DNA of 64,000 bases from Rhodobacterales bacterium HKCCA1288 (GTDB taxonomy: Bacteria; Pseudomonadota; Alphaproteobacteria; Rhodobacterales; Rhodobacteraceae), in NCBI GenBank assembly GCA_015693905.1, contig CP065161.1:1488001-1552000 (forward strand), given 5' to 3'. Below are positions 17,669 through 25,688 of this stretch, one piece after another (the first letter of the stretch is position 1; the number at the start of each line of letters is the position of its first letter). Both the position numbers and the translations under genes were made by a program. The notes beneath the pieces were generated by a model, which did not search any database, was not told the DNA's origin, and was given only the letters and a program-made list of their open reading frames with translations.

Positions 17669-18211
17669 CTATTTCCGGCGCCGATGTTCCTCAAGGCGGG
17701 GCAAGATTTCAACAAAATTGCAGGGGCGATGGCGATAATCGAGCTGCCATTTTAGAATTTCATCCCACGCATCGGCACAGGCCCCCGAACTGCCTGGCAA
17801 GGCAAAGAGATATGTGCCTTGGCAGACCCCGCCCGTTGCCCGAGATTGAACTGCTGATGTGCCGATTTTTTGCATCGATACCATGGTGAAAACGGTGCCA
17901 AAGGCCTCGATTTCTTTTTCGTAGACATCGCGATGCGCCTCCACCGTGACATCGCGCCCTGTAAGACCCGTGCCACCCGTGGTCAGGATCACGTCAACCA
18001 CAGGATCCGCGCACCACGCGCGCAGTTTTTCTGCGATCTCAGTGCGCTCATCTCGTAAAATCTCGCGGTAGATCAAATGATGGCCCGCCGCTTTGATCCG
18101 CCCTTCCAAAAGGTCGCCAGATTTATCTTGCGTCAAATCCCGCGTGTCAGAAACGGCCAGAACCGCAATGCCAATGGGGATAAAGTCGCGCGTCTCATCA
18201 ATGCGGCTCAT
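17669..18211 (-). CDS. moaB: Molybdenum cofactor biosynthesis protein MoaB/MogA family
   Basis: This 180-residue protein has the molybdopterin-binding fold: AVLAVSDTRDLTQDKSGDLL near the start, DVILTTGGTGLTGRDVT (about residues 72-88) and LPGSSGACADAWDEIL near the C-terminus. MoaB/MogA adenylates molybdopterin before metal insertion. The start at 18211 overlaps the stop of the UDG-like gene as ATGA, which supports translational coupling. Other Moco genes in the window are moaE and moaD at 27.9-28.6 kb. Confidence 0.92.
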   Translation of the reverse strand: MSRIDETRDFIPIGIAVLAVSDTRDLTQDKSGDLLEGRIKAAGHHLIYREILRDERTEIAEKLRAWCADPVVDVILTTGGTGLTGRDVTVEAHRDVYEKEIEAFGTVFTMVSMQKIGTSAVQSRATGGVCQGTYLFALPGSSGACADAWDEILKWQLDYRHRPCNFVEILPRLEEHRRRK

Positions 18212-19032
18212 CTCGCGCCCCCAAGGCTCGCTTTCAGTTTCAACAAATCCGCCCATGCCTCGCGCTTGAGCAAAGGCAAGTTCATCAATCGCGCGGGCGA
18301 ATAAATTGGGAAAGCAGCGCAGCGATGCGCGCCTGCCTCAAGCATATGATCCGATTCACGCAGACGCTGCACACCCGTTTGTGACAGGGCTGAAACGCAA
18401 GATGCGTTTCCAAGCAGCACCACCGCCTTCGGCGCACATAATGCGATATGGCGCAGCAAGAAAGGGCGCAGCACCTGATGCTCGGCCTCTGTGATTGGGC
18501 GATCTTGCGGCATCCGCCACGGAGAAACATAGGTGAAATAGAGCGCCTCGCTCTGACCCTCTGTCGACCGCGAAAGACCGATCGCTCCAAACATCGCATC
18601 AAAGAGTTTGCCCGCCTCATCGCTAAAACCCTGCCCCGCCTCATCATCGGCACGGCTTGGGGCTTCGGCAATGACCATCACATCGGCCTGAGGATTGCCC
18701 TGCGAGAAAACCATATTCCGCGCGCCTTTGCGCAGATCAAGCCCATGGAAATCCGCCATTGCAGCCCGCAATGCGTCTAAGGAAAGTGCCGCCTGTGCTA
18801 GGGCATCTGCGGCTTTGGCCAAATCTGAAACAGTGGCCGCCTTCGGTGCGGGTGTTGGTGCAGGCTTAGACTGCGCCACCTTTGGTGAAACGGGCGCAGG
18901 CTTCACCTCGGGCTCAAGGTCAAATCGGTTGATCGGCGCTTCTTCAATCGCATCGCTCACACCCAAATCCACCTGCCAACTGAGCGCGGCAAGCGCATCG
19001 GTATAGGTCATCTGATCAAGGTCATGGCGCAT
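18208..19032 (-). CDS. Uracil-DNA glycosylase-like protein (family 4/5) with degenerate motifs
   Basis: This 274-residue protein aligns with alphaproteobacterial uracil-DNA glycosylases: a Pro/Ala-rich N-terminal extension, then GARNMVFSQGNPQADVMVI, the PWRMPQDRP block, FLLRHI and VVLLGNASC. Expected catalytic motif A (GEAPG) reads AEAPS, and motif B, usually HPAYLL, reads YSPARL with Ser in place of His. The N-terminal Fe-S cysteine position is Leu. It may have altered specificity or be inactive. The start at ATG 19032 is preferred over GTG 19038. It overlaps moaB by 4 bp and is divergent from pyrB. Confidence 0.75.
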   Translation of the reverse strand: MRHDLDQMTYTDALAALSWQVDLGVSDAIEEAPINRFDLEPEVKPAPVSPKVAQSKPAPTPAPKAATVSDLAKAADALAQAALSLDALRAAMADFHGLDLRKGARNMVFSQGNPQADVMVIAEAPSRADDEAGQGFSDEAGKLFDAMFGAIGLSRSTEGQSEALYFTYVSPWRMPQDRPITEAEHQVLRPFLLRHIALCAPKAVVLLGNASCVSALSQTGVQRLRESDHMLEAGAHRCAAFPIYSPARLMNLPLLKREAWADLLKLKASLGGAR

Positions 19033-19096
19033 GGTCACAATGCTACTGCCAGTGCGCCGCGAGGTAAATGGGCCATAACAGCCTCTATCGGATGGG

Positions 19097-19126
19097 TTGT
19101 GTCCGCCCCCAAAGACAGCCTATAAG
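19097..19126 (+). promoter_or_regulatory. Candidate pyrB promoter
   Basis: TTGTGT (19097-19102) and TATAAG (19121-19126) are separated by 18 bp, about 40 bp upstream of the pyrB start. I see no attenuator hairpin with a U-run between this site and pyrB. Confidence 0.4.
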
Positions 19127-19165
19127 CGGCGCAGTCAAATAGGAAGACAGATCAGGGGGAGCCCG

Positions 19166-20122
19166 ATGTCGTTTCGCCAAAACCACCTCTTAGGTATCGA
19201 AACACTTGCCCCCGATGAAATCGTTACAATTCTTGATCTTGCCGATCGCTACGCCGAACTCGAGCGCGGCGATAACAAGCATGGTGATGCCTTAAAGGGG
19301 CTGACCCAGATCAATATGTTTTTCGAGGCCTCCACCCGCACGCAAGCCAGTTTTGAATTGGCAGGCAAACGTCTTGGCGCGGATGTGATGAACATGGCGA
19401 TGGCGGCGTCTAGCCTCAAAAAGGGTGAAACGCTCATTGATACGGCGCTGACGCTTAACGCGATGCATCCTGATCTTTTGGTTGTGCGACACCCGCATTC
19501 GGGCGCCGTGAACCTCTTGGCGGAAAAGGTAAATTGCGCGGTTCTGAATGCGGGCGATGGCAAGCATGAACACCCAACCCAAGCCCTGTTAGATGCGCTG
19601 ACCATTCGCCGCGCAAAGGGGCGCTTGCACCGCCTGAACATTGCGATATGCGGCGACATTGCCCATAGCCGCGTGGCGCGCTCAAACATTCTGCTGCTTG
19701 GCAAAATGGAGAACCGCATTCGCCTAATTGCCCCCCCCACCTTGATGCCCGCAGGGGTCAGCGAATGGGGCGTGGAAATGTATGACGATATGCAAGCAGG
19801 GCTTGCAGGCTGTGATGTGGTGATGATGCTGCGTCTTCAAAAAGAACGCATGGACGGCGCCTTCATCCCCTCAGAACGAGAATATTATCACCGCTTCGGG
19901 CTGGACGCAGAAAAGCTGAGCGCCGCCAAGGATGATGCGATTGTCATGCACCCGGGCCCAATGAATCGCGGGGTCGAGATTGACGGAACCATTGCCGATG
20001 ACATCAATCGCTCAGTGATCCAAGAGCAGGTTGAAATGGGCGTTGCCGTGCGTATGGCAGCAATGGATTTGCTGGCGCAAAACTTGCGTGCCAGACGAGC
20101 CGAAAAGGGGGCGCAGGCATGA
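19166..20122 (+). CDS. pyrB: Aspartate carbamoyltransferase catalytic subunit
   Basis: PyrB joins carbamoyl phosphate and aspartate in pyrimidine synthesis. This 318-residue protein has the carbamoyl-phosphate motif [20 protein letters not shown] (about 52-71), [18 protein letters not shown] and the aspartate-loop [12 protein letters not shown]. The start follows AGGGGGA. The stop overlaps the pyrC' start as ATGA, so the two proteins are probably made in equal amounts and may assemble together. No pyrI regulatory subunit is present. Confidence 0.97.
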   Translation: MSFRQNHLLGIETLAPDEIVTILDLADRYAELERGDNKHGDALKGLTQINMFFEASTRTQASFELAGKRLGADVMNMAMAASSLKKGETLIDTALTLNAMHPDLLVVRHPHSGAVNLLAEKVNCAVLNAGDGKHEHPTQALLDALTIRRAKGRLHRLNIAICGDIAHSRVARSNILLLGKMENRIRLIAPPTLMPAGVSEWGVEMYDDMQAGLAGCDVVMMLRLQKERMDGAFIPSEREYYHRFGLDAEKLSAAKDDAIVMHPGPMNRGVEIDGTIADDINRSVIQEQVEMGVAVRMAAMDLLAQNLRARRAEKGAQA

Positions 20123-21402
20123 ATATCCTATTCAAAAATGCGCGCCTCATAGACCCAGAGGCAGGCACCGAGGATTTGGGCTGGCTTCTCGTCAAAGATG
20201 GAATGATTGCCGCGCGCGGAGCGGGTGACACGACCCAAAACGCAGAGCGCGTCATTGACTGCGCCGAAGCCTGCCTTGCCCCCGGTCTGGTCGATATTGG
20301 CGTCAAAATCGGCGAGCCTGGTGAACGGCATAAGGAAAGTTTCCGCAGCGCAGGCGCGGCTGCCGCCGCAGGTGGCGTGACCACCATCGTCACGCGTGCT
20401 GACACCACCCCCCCGATTGATACGCCTGAAACATTGGAATTCGTGCGCCGCCGCGCGCAAGATGCAAGCCCCGTGCGTATTCTCCCAATGGCTGCCCTGA
20501 CAAAGGGCCGTGAGGGGCGCGAGATGACGGAATTGGGCTTTCTCTTGGATGCAGGGGCTGTGGCCTTCAGCGATGGCGACCTCGTTCTGCGCGACAGCAA
20601 GGTTCTCAGCCGCTGCATGGTGTATGCCCGCAGTCTTGGCGCGCTCATTGTGGGCCATCCACAAGACCCTATTTTGTCAGAAGGGGCGGCTGTAACCTCT
20701 GGCAAATTCGCCTCTCTTAAAGGCTTGCCCGCAGTGTCGCCTATGGCAGAACGTATGGGGTTGGAGCGCGATCTTGCATTGGTTGAAATGACGGGCGTGG
20801 CCTATCACGCAGATCAGATCTCCACCGCGAAATCCTTACCCGCGCTGCGCCGCGCGAAAGAGGCAGGGCTGAATGTTACGGCAGGTATTTCAATCCACCA
20901 TTTGACGCTCAACGAATTTGACGTAGGCGATTACCGCACCTTTTTTAAGGTCAAGCCACCCTTGCGCGCCGAGGAAGACCGCGTGGCGATGGTTGAGGCG
21001 CTGCGGGAAGGGCTTATTGATATTATTTGCTCCATGCACACGCCACAGGATGAAGAAAGCAAACGGCTGCCTTATGAAGCGGCGGCCAGTGGCGCAGTGG
21101 GGCTTGAAACCCTGTTGCCCGCCGCGTTGCGGCTGCATCACGGGGCGGGTCTGAGCCTGCCTGACCTCTTCAAAGCCTTGTCGTTGAACCCCGCCCGCCG
21201 CTTTCATGTCCCAGGTGGCAGCTTGGCCGAAGGTGCTGTGGCTGATCTCATTTTGTTTGATCCAAATCGACCCTTTGTTCTGGATCGCTTCGCTTTGCAC
21301 TCAAAATCCAAGAACACGCCCTTTGATGGCGCACGGCTGCAAGGGATGGTTTTGGCAAGTTTCGTCAACGGCCAATGCATTTATGAACGGAACGCATCGT
21401 GA
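20119..21402 (+). CDS. pyrC: Dihydroorotase-like protein PyrC' (zinc-ligand motif missing)
   Basis: This 427-residue protein is a class I dihydroorotase homologue by overall sequence ([55 protein letters not shown]). The metal-binding DxHxH is D59-I-G61-V-K63, so both histidines are gone. The usual HAED is HPQD, and the catalytic DHAPH region reads SMHTPQD. It therefore looks like the non-catalytic PyrC' that in pseudomonads is needed to assemble aspartate transcarbamoylase. The 4-bp overlap with pyrB supports this. A catalytic dihydroorotase should be encoded elsewhere. Confidence 0.9.
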   Translation: MNILFKNARLIDPEAGTEDLGWLLVKDGMIAARGAGDTTQNAERVIDCAEACLAPGLVDIGVKIGEPGERHKESFRSAGAAAAAGGVTTIVTRADTTPPIDTPETLEFVRRRAQDASPVRILPMAALTKGREGREMTELGFLLDAGAVAFSDGDLVLRDSKVLSRCMVYARSLGALIVGHPQDPILSEGAAVTSGKFASLKGLPAVSPMAERMGLERDLALVEMTGVAYHADQISTAKSLPALRRAKEAGLNVTAGISIHHLTLNEFDVGDYRTFFKVKPPLRAEEDRVAMVEALREGLIDIICSMHTPQDEESKRLPYEAAASGAVGLETLLPAALRLHHGAGLSLPDLFKALSLNPARRFHVPGGSLAEGAVADLILFDPNRPFVLDRFALHSKSKNTPFDGARLQGMVLASFVNGQCIYERNAS

Positions 21403-22001
21403 TCGAATTTAACTTGATCCAATTGGGCCTCGTTGGGATCGGTGCCTACCTGTTGGGCTCGGTTCCATTTGGACTGGTCATGGCGCGTCTGTTCAATTTG
21501 GGCGATTTGCGCAGCATTGGGTCGGGCAATATTGGCGCAACCAATGTCCTGCGCACAGGCCATAAACTGGCGGCTTTCCTGACCTTGGTTCTTGATGCAG
21601 GAAAAGGTGCAATTGCCGTTTTGGTGGCACGTGCCCTGTTTGGCGATTTAGCTGCACAAGTCGCAGGGGGCGCGGCATTTCTCGGGCATTGCTACCCTGT
21701 GTTTATCGGTTTCAAGGGAGGCAAGGGGGTGGCAACCTTTCTTGGCACGCTCCTCGCACTTGCTTGGCCTGCAGGTATTGCAGCTTGTGCCACATGGGCG
21801 ATTGTCGCCGCGCTGTTTCGCATTTCGTCCCTATCCGCGCTGATCGCAGCAGTATTGTCACCCGTATTCGTGGCAATCTTGGGCTATCCGCAGACCGCAG
21901 TCGTCACGGTCATCTTGGCTGCGCTGATTTTCAACAGACACCACGCGAATATCAAAAGACTGCTCTCTGGAACCGAGCCGAAAATTGGCCAGAAATCCTA
22001 A
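21399..22001 (+). CDS. plsY: Acyl-phosphate:glycerol-3-phosphate acyltransferase PlsY
   Basis: PlsY acylates glycerol 3-phosphate in the first step of phospholipid synthesis. The 200-residue membrane protein has the conserved loops LGSVPFGL, GSGNIGATNVLR (about residues 43-54), LDAGKGA and FKGGKGVAT, with about five membrane helices. The start is a GTG overlapping the pyrC' stop (GTGA), so it is translationally coupled to the pyr genes. Confidence 0.95.
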   Translation: MIEFNLIQLGLVGIGAYLLGSVPFGLVMARLFNLGDLRSIGSGNIGATNVLRTGHKLAAFLTLVLDAGKGAIAVLVARALFGDLAAQVAGGAAFLGHCYPVFIGFKGGKGVATFLGTLLALAWPAGIAACATWAIVAALFRISSLSALIAAVLSPVFVAILGYPQTAVVTVILAALIFNRHHANIKRLLSGTEPKIGQKS

Positions 22002-23372
22002 TCAGTATTTATACTCTTCATAGATCCGCGTCAGATCACCGCCCCATTCGCCGTGATAGCGTTCCAACAATTCATCGGCGGGGGTTTTGCCGCTCTCTAG
22101 GCTTTCTTTCAACGCATTCAGAAAATGTGTCTCATCAGGCACAAGCCCACCCGCGCCCGCGCGCGCGCGGGTTTTTAACCCCGCCTCAGAGAGCGCCACA
22201 ACTTCACGCGCCAGATCATGCATCTTTATCCCATGAGTGTCAGCCTGAAGCCCATCTACGGATGCCGCAACGCGCAGCGCATCGCGCGTCTCAGCGTCCC
22301 ATCCCTTCACCAAATCCCATGCGGCGTCTAATGCGGTCTGATCATACATCAAACCCACCCAAAACGCGGGCAAGGCACATAGCCTGCGCCACGGGCCACC
22401 ATCGGCACCGCGCATTTCGATGAATTTCTTGACCCGTGCCTCAGGGAAAATTGTGGTCAAATGATCCGCCCAATCAGAGAGGGTCGGAACTTCACCTGGA
22501 AGGGCAGGCAATTGACCTTTGAGAAAATCGCGGAAGGATTGACCAAGCGCGTCAATGTAGACCCCATCGCGATATACAAAATACATCGGCACATCGAGCG
22601 CATATTGCACCCATGCCTCAAAGCCAAAACCCTGCTCAAACACAAAGGGCAGCATCCCCGTGCGCGCGGCATCGAGGTCACGCCAAACACGGGCGCGCCA
22701 TGATTTATGCCCATTTGGCTTGCCATCAATAAAGGGCGAATTCGCAAACAGTGCAGTCGCGACAGGTTGCAACGCCAAAGCCACGCGCAGCTTTTGCACC
22801 ATATCCGCCTCAGAGGAGAAATCGAGGTTCACCTGAACCGTGCTGGTGCGATACATCATGGTTTTACCCATGCTGCCCACGCGATCCATATAGCCTGTCA
22901 TCAGGCGATAGCGCCCTTTTGGCATCATCGGCATATCCTCATGCCGCCAAATCGGGGCCGCACCTAGACCGATGAATTCAACCCCGATCTTATCGGCGAC
23001 ATCACGCACCTCGCGGAGGTGTTGGTTCACCTCGTCACAGGTCTGGTGGATTGTCTCGAGAGGCGCACCTGAAAGTTCAAGCTGCCCGCCCGGCTCAAGG
23101 CTGACATTCGCGCCATCCTTGGTCAGGCCGATGATGTGCGCGCCCTCCATCACGGGCGCCCATCCGAATTTATCGCGCAACCCCTCAAGCACCGCTTTGA
23201 TTGAGCGGGGGCCATCATAGGGCAGCGGGTTTAGCGTGTCGCGGCAATAGCCGAATTTTTCATGCTCTGTGCCAATGCGCCATTGACCCCGCGGCTTGCA
23301 CCCTGCGGCCAAATACTCGGCCAATTGGCTTTCGCGTTCAATAGGGCCACCGCCTTGCTGAGGTATCGACAT
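22002..23372 (-). CDS. gshA: Glutamate-cysteine ligase, class II (plant/alphaproteobacterial type)
   Basis: This enzyme makes gamma-glutamylcysteine, the first step to glutathione. The 456-residue protein has the class II signatures GTEHEKFGYC, LEPGGQLELSGAP (about residues 93-105), MYRTSTVQVNLDFSSE and FIEMRGADGGPW. The conserved cysteines of this class, implicated in redox control, include one in TEHEKFGYC. GGGAGC precedes the start. It is convergent with plsY, with adjacent stop codons, and lies in a leftward group with rsmE and a membrane protein. Confidence 0.95.
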   Translation of the reverse strand: MSIPQQGGGPIERESQLAEYLAAGCKPRGQWRIGTEHEKFGYCRDTLNPLPYDGPRSIKAVLEGLRDKFGWAPVMEGAHIIGLTKDGANVSLEPGGQLELSGAPLETIHQTCDEVNQHLREVRDVADKIGVEFIGLGAAPIWRHEDMPMMPKGRYRLMTGYMDRVGSMGKTMMYRTSTVQVNLDFSSEADMVQKLRVALALQPVATALFANSPFIDGKPNGHKSWRARVWRDLDAARTGMLPFVFEQGFGFEAWVQYALDVPMYFVYRDGVYIDALGQSFRDFLKGQLPALPGEVPTLSDWADHLTTIFPEARVKKFIEMRGADGGPWRRLCALPAFWVGLMYDQTALDAAWDLVKGWDAETRDALRVAASVDGLQADTHGIKMHDLAREVVALSEAGLKTRARAGAGGLVPDETHFLNALKESLESGKTPADELLERYHGEWGGDLTRIYEEYKY

Positions 23373-23392
23373 GGGCGCTGCTCCCGCCTGAA

Positions 23393-23932
23393 TTATGATT
23401 GCACACCAATGCGGAACTGGCCCGCCTGACCATCCGTGTCAAGGCCACGCGTCCACAGAATTTGCGTGCCGAGGCGTTTCTTATCGCGCGCGGAAATCAG
23501 CGCGGCCATTGAAATTTTGGGCAGGGCAGAAAACCCATCAAACAAAACCTCTGCGCCACTTGCCTCAAGGGGAATGGTCAAAACACTGTCGCGGGTTTTC
23601 AAAACCCATGCAGGATCTTTGTCCCTCTCAACCCGCAAGCCAAGGCTTTCTAAATCATCCAAATCCACTGCACCGCCCCAAATTGGGCCCATATAGGCGA
23701 TGCGCCCTTCAACAAGGCTGACCACCCCCACGCCTTGCCCAGACGATGCAAACCGCGCGCGGCGCCATGCGACAAAGCCCGTTGTGGTTGCCACGGCAAC
23801 CACCATCCACCCAACCATACCCAAAATTGGGCTCGGGCGCGTGATCAACCACAGGCCAAAGCCAACTGCGCAGAGGGCTGCGATCACCTCCGCGTATCGC
23901 ACAAAGGCGTGGCGCAATTCAGGTCGGATCAT
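23393..23932 (-). CDS. Conserved membrane protein of unknown function
   Basis: This 179-residue protein has two membrane helices (about 15-30 and 36-54), followed by an RRAR stop and a soluble C-terminal domain with GRIAYMGPIWGGAVDLDDLESLGL. I do not recognise the family. Its start overlaps the rsmE stop by 14 bp and gshA starts 20 bp after its stop, so rsmE, this gene and gshA form one leftward operon. A role linked to the neighbours cannot be derived from the sequence. Confidence 0.8.
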   Translation of the reverse strand: MIRPELRHAFVRYAEVIAALCAVGFGLWLITRPSPILGMVGWMVVAVATTTGFVAWRRARFASSGQGVGVVSLVEGRIAYMGPIWGGAVDLDDLESLGLRVERDKDPAWVLKTRDSVLTIPLEASGAEVLFDGFSALPKISMAALISARDKKRLGTQILWTRGLDTDGQAGQFRIGVQS

Positions 23933-24659
23933 GCCAATCCCCCAAATGCGATTGAAACAGCGTCAGCAGGGCTACGGCAGCGGTATCCGCGCGCAAAATG
24001 CGTGGGCCAAGGCTGACTGGGGTCACAAAAGGCAGGCGCGACAAGCTTGCGCGCTCTCGCGGGGAAAACCCGCCCTCAGGGCCAATCAATAGCGCCCATT
24101 TCTGACTATGTTGCGGCCCTGCAAAAGCCACCGCAACACCCACCCGCGCCTCATCCGCCCAAATAATCTGACGATCCTCAGGCCATTGCGCCAATAGACG
24201 ATCAAGGCGCATCAGATCACTGACCTCAGGCACGAAGGTGCCGCCACATTGCTCTGCCGCCTCTATTGCGTGGGCTTGCAAGCGATCCTGCCTGATCCGC
24301 TCGGAATTGGTGAACTCGGTCTGAACGGGGATGATCCGCGCTGCCCCCATCTCGGTCGCTTTTTCCACGATAAAATCGGTGCGCGCTTTTTTGATTGGCG
24401 CGAAAATCAGCCATAGGTCAGGCGGCAGCTGAACCGCGCGGGTTTGTTCGCGGCACAAAAGCCGTCCTGCGCGCTTATTTGCTTCGACAACTTCGGCAAG
24501 AAACTCACCGTCACGGCCATTAAACACCAAAATCTCGGCCCCAATGGAAAGCCGCATCACAGCAAAAAGATAATTCGCCTGATCACGCTCGAGAGAGAGT
24601 GTTTGCGCTTTGGCAAGCGGCTGGTCTAGGTAAAGGCGTATCTTGGCGGCTTGAGACAT
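23919..24659 (-). CDS. rsmE: 16S rRNA (uracil(1498)-N(3))-methyltransferase RsmE
   Basis: RsmE methylates U1498 of 16S rRNA. The 246-residue protein has an N-terminal PUA-like domain (IRLYLDQPL to about residue 70) and a SPOUT knot with KKARTDFIVEKATEMGA, LLIGPEGGFSPRE and SLGPRILRADTAAVALL. The start at 24659 matches family members; the longer open frame upstream runs into ubiA. The ATG has no obvious ribosome-binding site and lies only 11 bp from the divergent ubiA start. Confidence 0.93.
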   Translation of the reverse strand: MSQAAKIRLYLDQPLAKAQTLSLERDQANYLFAVMRLSIGAEILVFNGRDGEFLAEVVEANKRAGRLLCREQTRAVQLPPDLWLIFAPIKKARTDFIVEKATEMGAARIIPVQTEFTNSERIRQDRLQAHAIEAAEQCGGTFVPEVSDLMRLDRLLAQWPEDRQIIWADEARVGVAVAFAGPQHSQKWALLIGPEGGFSPRERASLSRLPFVTPVSLGPRILRADTAAVALLTLFQSHLGDWHDPT

Positions 24660-24670
24660 AAGGGGATCAT

Positions 24671-25624
24671 ATGAGCGCAGATAACCAAATGCCAGAGGGT
24701 CGCGTGCGCGATGCCTATCAGGGCAATTGGGTCGATCATCTCGCCCCTGCCGCAACACGGCCCTATCTGCGATTGTCGCGGGCAGATCGCCCAATTGGCA
24801 CATGGTTATTGCTTTTGCCGTGCTGGTGGGGCTTGGCGCTTTCTGTTGCGGCTGACCCTGCGGGTGGCACAGTCTACGATCTCTGGATTGCACTAGGATG
24901 CGCTATTGGCGCGTTTCTCATGCGCGGTGCAGGCTGCACATGGAATGACATCACCGACCGCCATATTGATGCGGGCGTTGCCCGCACCCAATCGCGCCCT
25001 TTGCCATCAGGTCAGGTGACAGTGCGCGGGGCACTGGTTTGGGCGGTTGTGCAGGCACTCATCTCTTTTGGCATTCTGCTCACCTTTGAGGCAGCCGCAA
25101 TTTGGTTGGGCATTCTGGCTCTGTTGCCTGTAGCGATTTATCCTTTTGCCAAGCGTTTCACATGGTGGCCGCAGGTGTTTTTGGGCATTGCCTTTAACTG
25201 GGGGGCGCTTTTGGCTTGGGCGGCGCATCAAGGCAGTCTATCGCTTGCCCCCATCCTTCTTTATCTCGCAGGAATTGCTTGGACCCTGTTCTATGACACG
25301 ATTTATGCCCATCAAGACAAAGAAGATGACGCGCTGATGGGCGTGAAATCGACCGCACGCCTTTTTGGAGAGAATTCGGCGCAGTGGCTTTGGGGCTTCT
25401 TGATCCTCAGCGCGGGCCTTGCGGCAGCGGCTGTGATGGTTGTCCTATCAGGGTCGGCGCTGATTTTGGGTCTTTGCGGCGTTGTGGGTTTTGCCGCCCA
25501 TATGATCTGGCAGATGCAGCACTTGGACATCAACAATGTCGACCGCTGCCTGTCACTGTTTCGCAGCAATCGCGATGCTGGGCTGATCTTTGGGCTATTT
25601 CTTGCCGCTGCAGCATGGCTGTGA
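24671..25624 (+). CDS. ubiA: 4-hydroxybenzoate octaprenyltransferase
   Basis: UbiA prenylates 4-hydroxybenzoate in ubiquinone synthesis. This 317-residue membrane protein has the two Asp-rich magnesium-diphosphate motifs, WNDITDRHID (about residues 97-106) and YDTIYAHQDKEDD (about 211-223). There are about eight or nine helices and the signature RSRPLPSG as QSRPLPSGQV. AAGGGGATC precedes the start. Confidence 0.96.
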   Translation: MSADNQMPEGRVRDAYQGNWVDHLAPAATRPYLRLSRADRPIGTWLLLLPCWWGLALSVAADPAGGTVYDLWIALGCAIGAFLMRGAGCTWNDITDRHIDAGVARTQSRPLPSGQVTVRGALVWAVVQALISFGILLTFEAAAIWLGILALLPVAIYPFAKRFTWWPQVFLGIAFNWGALLAWAAHQGSLSLAPILLYLAGIAWTLFYDTIYAHQDKEDDALMGVKSTARLFGENSAQWLWGFLILSAGLAAAAVMVVLSGSALILGLCGVVGFAAHMIWQMQHLDINNVDRCLSLFRSNRDAGLIFGLFLAAAAWL

Positions 25625-25688
25625 TTGATCCTCGGGCGATTAATCTCTAAGCCATCCGCAGGGGATAAATTCGGATCACATTTCCAAT

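Noticed and set aside
22150-22180. CGCGCG-rich stretch followed by T-run inside gshA, looking like a terminator
   Set aside because: It lies inside a well-conserved coding sequence with no frame break, and the T-run is part of codons; likely chance.
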